From an uncultured Odoribacter sp. (lineage in GTDB: Bacteria > Bacteroidota > Bacteroidia > Bacteroidales > Marinifilaceae), in assembly GCA_905204385.1 (NCBI GenBank), contig CAJKZL010000214.1, forward strand, positions 1-5,962: 5,962 nt of DNA. Reading direction: 5' to 3'. A program made the position numbers and the translations under genes. The notes beneath the pieces are model-generated. The model had not been told where the DNA came from, did no database searches, and worked only from the letters and a program-made list of their open reading frames with translations. Each line of letters starts with the position of its first letter. Position 1 is the stretch's first letter. Positions 1 through 4,908 of this stretch are shown one piece after another.

Positions 1-449
1 AGTTCGAGGGGATTCCCCTCCACCGTGACTTGAAATTTGACCGGGTTCATCCGAATATTGCCATAGGTCATGAGTGTTTCTCCTTCCCTGTGATTCCGCC
101 GGATGACGCTTCTCACCCGGGCTACCAATTCCACCAGGTGGAAGGGTTTCGGGAGATAGTCGTCGGCCCCCAGGTCTAATCCCCGCACTTTATCTTCCAG
201 CGAGTCTTTTGCCGAGATGATGATGACGTTTTCTTTTTTATGGTTACGTTTTACTTCTTCCAGCAAGGTCAGTCCGTTACCATCCGGGAGCATAATATCC
301 AGCAGAATGCAATCGTAAGAGTAATCTTCCATCTTTTCCATCGCTTTTTGGTAAGTAGGAGCCTCCTCTGTGACGAATCTTTCTTTCTCCAGAGTTTTGC
401 ATATGATTTCCCGCAAGGAGGGATCGTCTTCTACCACAAGGATTTTCAT
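1..449 (-). CDS. OmpR-family response regulator, N-terminal part (truncated by window edge)
   Basis: This is the receiver domain of a two-component response regulator, which accepts phosphate from a sensor kinase and then controls transcription. The visible 149 residues start MKILVVEDDP. The acidic pair is D8/D9, the phospho-acceptor is D51 (LLDIMLPDGNG), the switch serine is S79 (IIISAK) and the invariant lysine is K101 (DDYLPKPF); all are in their family positions. Residues 1-120 form the receiver; the linker follows, and from about residue 128 (YGNIRMNP...VTVEGNPLEL) the sequence resembles the start of an OmpR/PhoB winged-helix DNA-binding domain, which lies beyond the left edge. The start at 449 is the ATG immediately before the conserved KILVVEDD strand. 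The partner kinase is not visible; it could be further left on the same strand. The upstream region carries a candidate promoter and ~11-bp direct repeats, consistent with autoregulation. Receiver identity is certain; the target genes cannot be read from the sequence. Confidence 0.95.
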   Translation of the reverse strand, partial: MKILVVEDDPSLREIICKTLEKERFVTEEAPTYQKAMEKMEDYSYDCILLDIMLPDGNGLTLLEEVKRNHKKENVIIISAKDSLEDKVRGLDLGADDYLPKPFHLVELVARVRSVIRRNHREGETLMTYGNIRMNPVKFQVTVEGNPLE

Positions 450-490
450 GTCGCTATCAGTTATATAAAAAGATGACTTCTTTTTCCGTC

Positions 491-523
491 GGCCTATTCC
501 CCTGATAAAATACGGGGAATGCC
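491..523. promoter_or_regulatory. Dyad in the response-regulator leader (operator or leader hairpin)
   Basis: ATTCCCC (496-502) and GGGGAAT (514-520) form a perfect 7-bp inverted repeat around an 11-base A/T-rich loop. After a 2-base bulge on the left, GGC (491-493) and GCC (521-523) extend it by 3 bp. It lies between the predicted response-regulator start site (about 537) and its ATG (449), so it would be in the 5' leader. It could be a repressor site, a leader hairpin, or a terminator. No T-run follows directly on either strand. Confidence 0.4.
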
Positions 524-543
524 GGAGGATTTACAGGCACAAA

Positions 544-574
544 CAAATATAATGATTCTGAAATAATTCTGAAA
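544..574 (-). promoter_or_regulatory. Candidate promoter of the response-regulator gene
   Basis: Read on the minus strand, TATATTTG (551 to 544) matches the Bacteroidetes -7 consensus TAnnTTTG exactly. Nineteen bases upstream is TTTC (574 to 571), three of four matches to the -33 TTTG. Transcription would start near 537, giving a leader of about 90 bases. The imperfect -33 lies inside the direct repeats at 555-585, as expected for a promoter that a bound regulator activates or blocks. Confidence 0.5.
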
Positions 575-585
575 TATTCCTGAGG
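555..585. promoter_or_regulatory. Three tandem direct repeats with ~11-bp spacing, possible response-regulator binding site
   Basis: ATTCTGAAAT occurs at 555-564 and again at 566-575, followed by the degenerate ATTCCTGAGG at 576-585. The spacing is 11 then 10 bp, one helical turn. OmpR/PhoB-family regulators are known to bind head-to-tail repeats with this spacing. The site overlaps the -33 of the divergent response-regulator promoter. Assignment to this regulator is inference. A small perfect palindrome, TTCCT-G-AGGAA, sits at 577-587 at the end of the array. Confidence 0.4.
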
Positions 586-603
586 AAAGAGAACGCCGAT
601 AGT

Positions 604-634
604 TTTGCTGCGTAGAATATATTTCCTTTATTTG
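604..634 (+). promoter_or_regulatory. Candidate promoter of the Nudix regulator-pncA-pncB operon
   Basis: TTTG (604-607), a 19-base spacer and TTTATTTG (627-634) fit the Bacteroidetes -33/-7 pattern with one mismatch (the A of TAnnTTTG). The predicted start near 640 would leave about 14 bases before the ATG at 654, much like the sigma-factor promoter in this window. A better -7 match, TAGTTTTG (600-607), overlaps the -33 but has no convincing -33 of its own. The spacer holds the A/T palindrome AATATATT (616-623), a place where an autoregulator might bind. Confidence 0.4.
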
Positions 635-653
635 TAAAAACAGATTGAAGATC

Positions 654-1346
654 ATGGCAGAAAAATCGTATTGTTATCGGTATCCCCGGCCCGCGGTTAC
701 TACTGATTGCGTCGTATTGGGCTGGGGGAAAGGATCGCTGAAAGTGTTGCTTGTACAAAGAGGGAAAGAGCCTTTTCAAGGGAGCTGGGCTTTGCCGGGA
801 GGATTTCTGGAAATGGAGGAGGATGCGGAAAGCGGTGCCCGGCGCGAACTGAAAGAAGAGACGGGAATAGAAGGAATCTGTATGGAGCAATTGTATGCTT
901 TTACGACGGTAGACCGGGATCCCCGTTACCGGGTGATTAGCATAGCTTTCACGTCTCTGGTGGCTTTGGAGAACTGCAAAGCCGGTGCGGGGGACGATGC
1001 GGCGCGGGTGGAATGGTTTCCCTTGGAAAAAATGCCTGGTCTGGCCTTCGATCATCGGTGCATTTTGCAAAAGGCTTTAAATCGTTGGCAAATGAGAAGC
1101 CGCTATTATCCTCTTGGCAGGGAGGCTTTACCGGAATGGTTCACGATGGATGAGTTGAGACAATTGTACGAAGCTATCCGGGATGTACGATTGGAGGAAA
1201 TAATGTTCCGGGAGCATTTGTTGCGGACCGGAATCGTGGAAGAGCAGAAAACGGAAGGTGATATTTCAATCGGGAAAAGGAAATATCGGTTTATCCCGGA
1301 AAGATATGAACGGGGTATAAAGGAAGGGTTTGAATTTAAAATTTGA
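654..1346 (+). CDS. NrtR-like Nudix/winged-helix transcriptional regulator of NAD salvage
   Basis: This 230-residue protein joins an N-terminal Nudix domain (about 1-140) to a C-terminal winged helix (about 143-225), the layout of NrtR regulators, which repress NAD-synthesis genes and sense ADP-ribose or related nucleotides. The Nudix box at residues 50-72 is complete: G50, E55, then R63-E64-L-x-E67-E68-x-G70. The LAFDH motif near the domain boundary and the C-terminal FTMDELRQLYEAI...MFREHLL segment are typical of the family. The first ATG, at 654, was chosen over an in-frame TTG at 645 because the homologous sequence begins after it. Only 6 bases separate its stop from pncA, so it is the first gene of the operon. 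Some Bacteroides relatives with this architecture control arabinose genes, but the nicotinate neighbours favour NAD. With an intact Nudix box it may also hydrolyse ADP-ribose; in several studied NrtR proteins that box is degenerate. Confidence 0.85.
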   Translation: MAEKSYCYRYPRPAVTTDCVVLGWGKGSLKVLLVQRGKEPFQGSWALPGGFLEMEEDAESGARRELKEETGIEGICMEQLYAFTTVDRDPRYRVISIAFTSLVALENCKAGAGDDAARVEWFPLEKMPGLAFDHRCILQKALNRWQMRSRYYPLGREALPEWFTMDELRQLYEAIRDVRLEEIMFREHLLRTGIVEEQKTEGDISIGKRKYRFIPERYERGIKEGFEFKI

Positions 1347-1352
1347 AACCGC

Positions 1353-2132
1353 ATGGAAAAAATTTTGTGGATGATCATCGATATGCAAAATGATTTTTGT
1401 TCCCCTTCGGGGGCTTTATATGTCCCGGGAGCAGAAAAGGATGCAGAGCGGGTCGCTTGGTTGATGGAAGCATGGCAGAGTCGAATTGCAGCAGTTTTGC
1501 TTACGAGGGACGAACATCAGGTGATGGACATCGCTCATCCGGTGTTCTGGAAAAACCCGGAAGGATATGCTCCGCCGGTTTTTACCCGGATCACAGCAGC
1601 CGAAGTCAGGCAGGGCAGATGGAGGCCCCGGAGGGAGAAAGTCCTTGTTCTCGATTATCTGCAACAATTGGAGGCGAGAGGGGAAGGATTGACCATATGG
1701 CCTGAACATTGCATCGTAGGAAGCGAAGGAGCAGCCATTTTTCCGGTTGTCATGGAAGCCGTTCAAAAATGGTGTCGCACAGGAAAGTACGTAAATATGT
1801 TGACGAAAGGGACTTATCCCTTGGCAGAGCATTACGGGGCTTTTCAGGCAGAAGTCCCCCGCCCGGAAGTGCCGGAAACGCAGTTGAATTTATTTTGGCT
1901 GCAAAAGTTAAAAGCATACGACCGGATCTGGGTGGCGGGAGAAGCCCGGAGCCATTGCGTGGCCCGGACTCTCGGCCAATTGCTGGACTTTCCAGATATC
2001 GTCCGTAAGTTGGTAATACTTAGTGATTGCATGAGTCCGGTGGCCGGTGACGAGGAAAAGACTTGCCGATTGTTCGGGCTGCTTACCGACAGGGGGGCCA
2101 CGCTTACAACGGCTGCCGGTCTGGTAGCATAA
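1353..2132 (+). CDS. pncA: PncA-like nicotinamidase (cysteine hydrolase, isochorismatase fold)
   Basis: Predicted cytoplasmic enzyme that deamidates nicotinamide to nicotinate, which PncB encoded next door then uses. The 259 residues carry the catalytic triad D10 (IIDMQNDF), K152 (TKGTYP) and C202 (ARSHCVART). Metal ligands of nicotinamidases are also visible: D53-x-H55 (TRDEHQ) and H119 in WPEHC; isochorismatases lack this metal set, so nicotinamidase is preferred. YGAF at 161-164 matches the YSAF motif that follows the lysine in PncA. It is longer than E. coli PncA (about 213 residues); most of the extra length lies between the first metal ligands and WPEHC (about 66-110). The alanine or proline normally before the cysteine motif is replaced by GEARSHC, so substrate preference may be shifted. 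Start is the ATG 6 bases after the regulator's stop; 23 bases separate it from pncB. No signal peptide. Confidence 0.85.
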   Translation: MEKILWMIIDMQNDFCSPSGALYVPGAEKDAERVAWLMEAWQSRIAAVLLTRDEHQVMDIAHPVFWKNPEGYAPPVFTRITAAEVRQGRWRPRREKVLVLDYLQQLEARGEGLTIWPEHCIVGSEGAAIFPVVMEAVQKWCRTGKYVNMLTKGTYPLAEHYGAFQAEVPRPEVPETQLNLFWLQKLKAYDRIWVAGEARSHCVARTLGQLLDFPDIVRKLVILSDCMSPVAGDEEKTCRLFGLLTDRGATLTTAAGLVA

Positions 2133-2155
2133 AAGGACGGAAAACAAAAAGGTTT

Positions 2156-3313
2156 ATGATCATCAGGGATTTTATCGATAACGATCTGTATAAATTTACC
2201 ACCATGAACGCCATTCAGAAGATGTTTCCGGATGCAGAGGTGGCCTATAGCTTTATCGACAGGGGAAAAACGGAATTTCCGGCTGGTTTTGCCGAAGCAT
2301 TAAGAGCAGAGGTGGACGCGATGGCAGATCTGAAGCTTTCTGCCGAAGCGGAACGGTTTATGCGGAGAAAGTGTTACTATTTCGATGCAGTATTTTTTGA
2401 TTTACTGAAAGGCTACCGTTATGATCCTTCGGAGGTGACTATTCATCAGCAGGGAGGGGAGTTGAAAGTGGAAATCCGGGGATTATGGTACCGGACTGTT
2501 TTATGGGAAGTGCCTCTGATGGCCTTGATTTCCGAACTTTATTTCCGGATGACCGGTCAACCTGCCCGCCGGGTAGAAGAAAAAGCCATAGTCAAGGCAA
2601 AACGATTCGCAGCGATAGGAGCCCATATATCGGAATTCGGAACGCGACGCCGGTTTTCCTTCGAGGTGCAGGATCAGGTGATCGGATTGCTGAAGGAGTA
2701 TGCTTCTCACCATCTCAAGGGTTCCAGCAATGTATTTATGGCCATGAAATATGATCTTACCCCGATGGGGACTCATCCCCATGAGTGGTTTATGTATCAT
2801 GGCGCACATTATGGCTACCGGGTTGCCAACGAGCTGGCATTGGCCAACTGGGTGAATGTCTACGAGGGCAATCTGGGGATTGCTTTGACAGATACCTATA
2901 CTACGGACAACTTTTTCAGGATCTTTAATACAAAATATGCCAAGCTATTCGACGGATTGCGCTGGGATAGCGGCGATCCCTTCGCTTTTACCGAAAAAGC
3001 GCTGAAGCATTACCGGGAAAACAGAATCGATCCCCGGACCAAGACGGTGGTGTACAGTGATTCGCTGGACCTGGAAGAGGTGGAGAAAATCCGTTCTTTT
3101 GTCGGCGGTCGTTTGCATGACGTCTACGGTATAGGGACTTACCTGACGAATGATGCCGGCGTCCAGCCCTTGAATATGGTGATCAAAATGTTCGAATGTA
3201 AACCACGGGGATGCCGGGATTTCCTGCCTGTAGTGAAGCTTTCGGATGTTGCCGGCAAGCATACCGGCGATCCCCGGGAAATAGCTTTGTGCCTTCAAAC
3301 CCTGAGAATCTGA
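2156..3313 (+). CDS. pncB: Nicotinate phosphoribosyltransferase
   Basis: Catalyses the committed step of the Preiss-Handler route in the cytoplasm: nicotinate plus phosphoribosyl pyrophosphate to nicotinate mononucleotide, coupled to ATP hydrolysis. The 385-residue length matches the family (about 390-400). Motifs align along the whole protein with E. coli PncB: LYKFTTMNAI near the N-terminus, LWEVPLMALISE (116-127), FGTRRRFSFEVQ (161-172), LTPMGTHPHEWF (191-202), GIALTD (241-246), GLRWDSGDP (267-275), YSDSLDL (300-306), YGIGTYLTND (324-333) and KLSDVAGK (361-368). H199 in the PHEWF motif corresponds to the histidine phosphorylated in the Salmonella enzyme. The start at 2156 was chosen because MIIRDFIDNDLYKF aligns with the family N-terminus; a frame extension back to 2063 overlaps pncA and adds nothing homologous. 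Last gene of the operon, followed by a convergent terminator region. Confidence 0.97.
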   Translation: MIIRDFIDNDLYKFTTMNAIQKMFPDAEVAYSFIDRGKTEFPAGFAEALRAEVDAMADLKLSAEAERFMRRKCYYFDAVFFDLLKGYRYDPSEVTIHQQGGELKVEIRGLWYRTVLWEVPLMALISELYFRMTGQPARRVEEKAIVKAKRFAAIGAHISEFGTRRRFSFEVQDQVIGLLKEYASHHLKGSSNVFMAMKYDLTPMGTHPHEWFMYHGAHYGYRVANELALANWVNVYEGNLGIALTDTYTTDNFFRIFNTKYAKLFDGLRWDSGDPFAFTEKALKHYRENRIDPRTKTVVYSDSLDLEEVEKIRSFVGGRLHDVYGIGTYLTNDAGVQPLNMVIKMFECKPRGCRDFLPVVKLSDVAGKHTGDPREIALCLQTLRI

Positions 3314-3387
3314 AAGTCACTTCGATGAATAAAACTGATGTGTTAAAAGAATTTTCGATGAACGAGGAGTGCCCTTCGGTCACTTAA

Positions 3388-3444
3388 TGAACGATGAACG
3401 ATCCGCAGGGTCTATTATCGTTCATCATTCATCGTTCATCGTTA
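3388..3444. repeat. 7-bp tandem repeats in inverted arms, probable bidirectional terminator
   Basis: The right arm (3417-3444) is four tandem copies of a 7-mer: ATCGTTC, ATCATTC, ATCGTTC, ATCGTTA. The left arm (3388-3402) is two inverted copies (TGAACGA twice, plus T). The arms pair over 16 bp with one mismatch (3387-3402 with 3417-3432, 14-base loop), or in a shifted register over 13 perfect bp (3390-3402 with 3431-3443). It lies between convergent genes and could stop transcription from both. A further copy-like piece, CGATGAACGA, occurs at about 3354-3363. Confidence 0.6.
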
Positions 3445-3447
3445 CTT

Positions 3448-3477
3448 ATAAATTTTAGAACCCGTTCCAAAATTTAT
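3448..3477. terminator. 30-bp dyad overlapping the stop of the minus-strand gene, probable terminator
   Basis: ATAAATTTT (3448-3456) and AAAATTTAT (3469-3477) are perfect inverted repeats. Inside them, GAAC (3458-3461) mirrors GTTC (3464-3467), separated by one mismatch from the outer arms and by CC at the centre. The stop codon of the minus-strand gene (3474-3476) lies inside it. As RNA it would form an A/U-rich hairpin, a common terminator style in this phylum; as DNA it could also be a protein site. Confidence 0.45.
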
Positions 3478-3932
3478 CTTACTCTTTTATTGGTGATGCG
3501 TTCGAATTGTCGGAACAACTCGGCCGGTTGGTTCAGGGGGGAAGGAGGATAGGCTTTGGGGTCGAGGATGGGAAAAGGCTGGATTGGAATATTTTGATAC
3601 CTGGCGTGAAGGGTGGCTGCCAGGACGACCTGAAAAGTGTAAAACAGATGGATGAATTCGTAAGAACTCAATAGATCCTCGGAACGGATCAAAGAATAAT
3701 GATAGACTTTCAGGATATACATAAAAACCAATAATTGGGTATCGTTTACCCGGTAGTGTGGATTGATCCCGAAATTAGGAACGGCCCAGAACCGCAGGAA
3801 ATGATCGGGAAGATCCAGGTTGGTGGCCCCGCTGTTTTGATGGATGTAATCGAAACTCTGCATCAACATCTTATATTCGTAGGGAGAAAATCTTATTTTC
3901 TCGTTTTCTGCATTCGACTGATCTGACATCAT
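3474..3932 (-). CDS. Hypothetical protein, 152 residues, not recognised
   Basis: I do not recognise this protein. Its 152 residues start MMSDQSNAENEK and contain no signal peptide or clear membrane helix, so it is probably cytoplasmic. It is rich in aromatic residues and histidine: SPYEYKMLMQSFDYIHQ (16-32), HFLRFWAVPNFGINPHYRV (44-62), LLVFMYILKVYHY (67-79) and EFIHLFYTFQVVLAATLHARY (92-112). The last of these looks like a buried helix. The C-terminal third is proline-rich (IPIQPFPILDPKAYPPSPLNQP), then ends basic (ITNKRVR). The start is the first of two adjacent ATGs (3932 or 3929); there is no strong ribosome site, as is usual here. It stands alone, convergent to pncB. The structured element at 4055-4224 lies upstream on the same strand and may be its leader. 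Codon usage looks like its neighbours and the frame is uninterrupted, which supports a real gene. Confidence 0.7.
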   Translation of the reverse strand: MMSDQSNAENEKIRFSPYEYKMLMQSFDYIHQNSGATNLDLPDHFLRFWAVPNFGINPHYRVNDTQLLVFMYILKVYHYSLIRSEDLLSSYEFIHLFYTFQVVLAATLHARYQNIPIQPFPILDPKAYPPSPLNQPAELFRQFERITNKRVR

Positions 3933-4054
3933 AATGGTTTTAATTTAGGTTGACCGGATTTAGCAATAGTTACTTCGCGTGGAGAAAATTTTCATCGGTT
4001 TTCCGTTTGTTGAATCTCAGGTGAAACGCACTTTGTAGTTTAACCCATAGGGAT

Positions 4055-4078
4055 AAAAACGAAAAGGCAGCTCCGCCT
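4055..4078 (-). terminator. Candidate intrinsic terminator at the 3' end of the structured element
   Basis: On the minus strand, AGGC-GGAGCT-GCCT forms a 4-bp GC-rich stem with a 6-base loop, followed by TTTT, CG and TTTTT. The stem is short, so strength is uncertain. CAGC (4068-4071) can instead pair with GCTG (4084-4087), which belongs to the closing stem of the element, so the two structures compete. Confidence 0.4.
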
Positions 4079-4224
4079 GTCCCGCTGTCCTATAACCACT
4101 ATGGTGTATGGTGGGCACATTAATGCTCCACACGGGGGTACGGAACCGCCGTATGGATTTGCAAACATAATTTTATGCCTGCAATCATGGCGAATACCGC
4201 ACCATAGTGAGTTATAGGACGGCG
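4055..4224 (-). ncRNA. Highly structured element, candidate small RNA or structured leader
   Basis: The arms 4083-4106 and 4200-4224 are inverted repeats of 24 and 25 bases with one mismatch and one extra base. Inside are two further hairpins. One is 4147-4192, built from CGCC/GGCG, ATG/CAT, TGCA/TGCA and CATAA/TTATG, separated by small internal loops. The other is 4111-4133 (GTG/CAC and GG/CC around CATTAATG). On the minus strand, an exact -7 box (4232 to 4225) precedes the element. A short hairpin (AGGC/GCCT, 4065-4078) followed by two U-runs (4064 to 4055) ends it. An RNA starting near 4220 would begin exactly in the paired part of the closing stem and be about 165 nt long. A long closing stem, a bubble with a small hairpin on its 3' side and a terminal arm resemble 6S RNA in outline, but I cannot confirm this. 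Alternatives are a leader of the gene at 3474-3932 or a small palindromic mobile element; no target duplication or transposase is seen. Confidence 0.4.
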
Positions 4225-4232
4225 CAAATATA
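4225..4232 (-). promoter_or_regulatory. -7 promoter box on the minus strand before the structured element
   Basis: Read on the minus strand this is TATATTTG, an exact TAnnTTTG match, directly abutting the end of the structured element. The predicted start is about 4217-4222. No TTTG occurs at the -33 distance (19-21 bases upstream), so the promoter is only half supported. Confidence 0.35.
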
Positions 4233-4241
4233 ACTATAAAA

Positions 4242-4274
4242 TTTGTTATTATTAATATTAATCTTTTATATTTG
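4242..4274 (+). promoter_or_regulatory. Promoter of the ECF sigma factor gene
   Basis: TTTG (4242-4245), a 21-base spacer and TATATTTG (4267-4274) match both parts of the Bacteroidetes housekeeping promoter exactly. The transcript should start near 4281, leaving a leader of only about 13 bases before the ATG at 4294. This rules out the TTG-initiated frame extension at 4243, which would lie upstream of the transcript. Confidence 0.7.
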
Positions 4275-4293
4275 CTCCTTCTGGAATGATAAA

Positions 4294-4863
4294 ATGAGCG
4301 ACGAAGCTCTACTTTTCAGACGGATGCAGGAAGGCGATTGGGCTGCTTTTGATTTCTTTTTCAAGGAATTTACAGAGCGGTTGTATCTTTATGCGGTGGC
4401 TTTTGTAAAGGAACGCGCTCCGGCTGAAGATATCGTACAGGAAGTGTTTATTTATCTCTGGACGAACCGGAGCAAAATCCGATATACCGGATCCGTTTAT
4501 GCTTACCTGTTGCAATCGGTAAAAAATGCCTGCCTTAACTGGAAAGCCCATCAGTTGGTGGAAGAAAAGTATAAGAAAACGGCTGCAGAAACAGAAGACT
4601 CTTTTATCTCGGAATCCGAGTGGGAAGAATTGCGCCAAAAAGTTATGGGGGCGGTGGACAGCCTTCCCCCTAAATGCCGGGAAATCTTCGTTATGGGTGC
4701 TATCGACGGATTGAAATACCAGGATATAGCCCGCCAACTGGGAGTCTCTGTGAATACGGTGAAAACCCAAATGAAATTTGCTTATCGGAAAATAAAAGGT
4801 CAGTTGGGACAAGAGAATGAGTTGGTGATATTCCTGTTTTTGCTGGGAATAGGAGGGCATTGA
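4294..4863 (+). CDS. ECF-family RNA polymerase sigma factor, no anti-sigma gene visible
   Basis: A 189-residue alternative sigma factor that would direct RNA polymerase to a small set of promoters. Sigma region 2 covers about residues 7-85, with FDFFFKEFTERLYLYAVAFV (19-38) and AEDIVQEVFIYLW (44-56). Region 4 covers about 120-170, with LPPKCREIFVMGAIDGLKYQDIA and the helix-turn-helix GVSVNTVKTQMKFAYRKIK (150-168). The tail ELVIFLFLLGIGG is hydrophobic, as often seen in Bacteroidetes ECF factors. The start at 4294 is the first ATG after the strong promoter and gives the usual N-terminus. In this phylum such genes commonly precede a FecR-type anti-sigma and SusC/SusD transporter genes controlling glycan use; here the next gene is convergent, so the factor is an orphan within the window. 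The adjacent sulfatase is a possible but unproven target. Confidence 0.93.
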   Translation: MSDEALLFRRMQEGDWAAFDFFFKEFTERLYLYAVAFVKERAPAEDIVQEVFIYLWTNRSKIRYTGSVYAYLLQSVKNACLNWKAHQLVEEKYKKTAAETEDSFISESEWEELRQKVMGAVDSLPPKCREIFVMGAIDGLKYQDIARQLGVSVNTVKTQMKFAYRKIKGQLGQENELVIFLFLLGIGGH

Positions 4864-4894
4864 ACGGCCGGGAGAAGACGAGCGACCTCCTTTT
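4851..4894 (+). terminator. Weak candidate terminator of the sigma factor gene
   Basis: AGGAGG (4851-4856) can pair with CCTCCT (4886-4891), followed by T's (4891-4894). An alternative inner stem is GGAG (4871-4874) with CTCC (4887-4890). The outer loop is long (29 bases) and begins inside the coding end, so support is weak. Confidence 0.25.
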
Positions 4895-4908
4895 ATCCCT
4901 GATGCGCT

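Noticed and set aside
240..476. Plus-strand open frame across the response-regulator start
   Set aside because: It is antisense to an unambiguous receiver domain and begins inside it, with no promoter or ribosome site of its own.
645..653. TTG start giving a slightly longer Nudix regulator
   Set aside because: The ATG at 654 is nearby, in frame, and better spaced from the candidate promoter; the extra three residues add no family similarity.
531..1070. Long minus-strand open frame opposite the Nudix gene
   Set aside because: It is the antisense of a clearly coding region and has no recognisable domain. The same applies to the other long antisense frames over pncA, pncB, the sigma factor and the hypothetical gene.
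2063..2155. Upstream extension of pncB overlapping the end of pncA
   Set aside because: The extra 31 residues are pncA read in another frame; the PncB family begins at the MIIRDFIDNDLYKF sequence starting at 2156.
3388..3444. CRISPR-like repeat
   Set aside because: The units are 7 bases, contiguous and without spacers, so this is a simple tandem repeat with inverted arms.
4083..4224. Interpretation as a small inverted-repeat transposable element
   Set aside because: No flanking target duplication is visible, the interior is itself highly structured, and the ends coincide with promoter and terminator-like signals. It remains possible until genome copy number is known.
4243..4293. Longer sigma factor with a hydrophobic N-terminus starting at a TTG
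   Set aside because: The extension lies within the promoter (4242-4274) and upstream of the predicted transcript start; ECF factors normally begin as seen from 4294.
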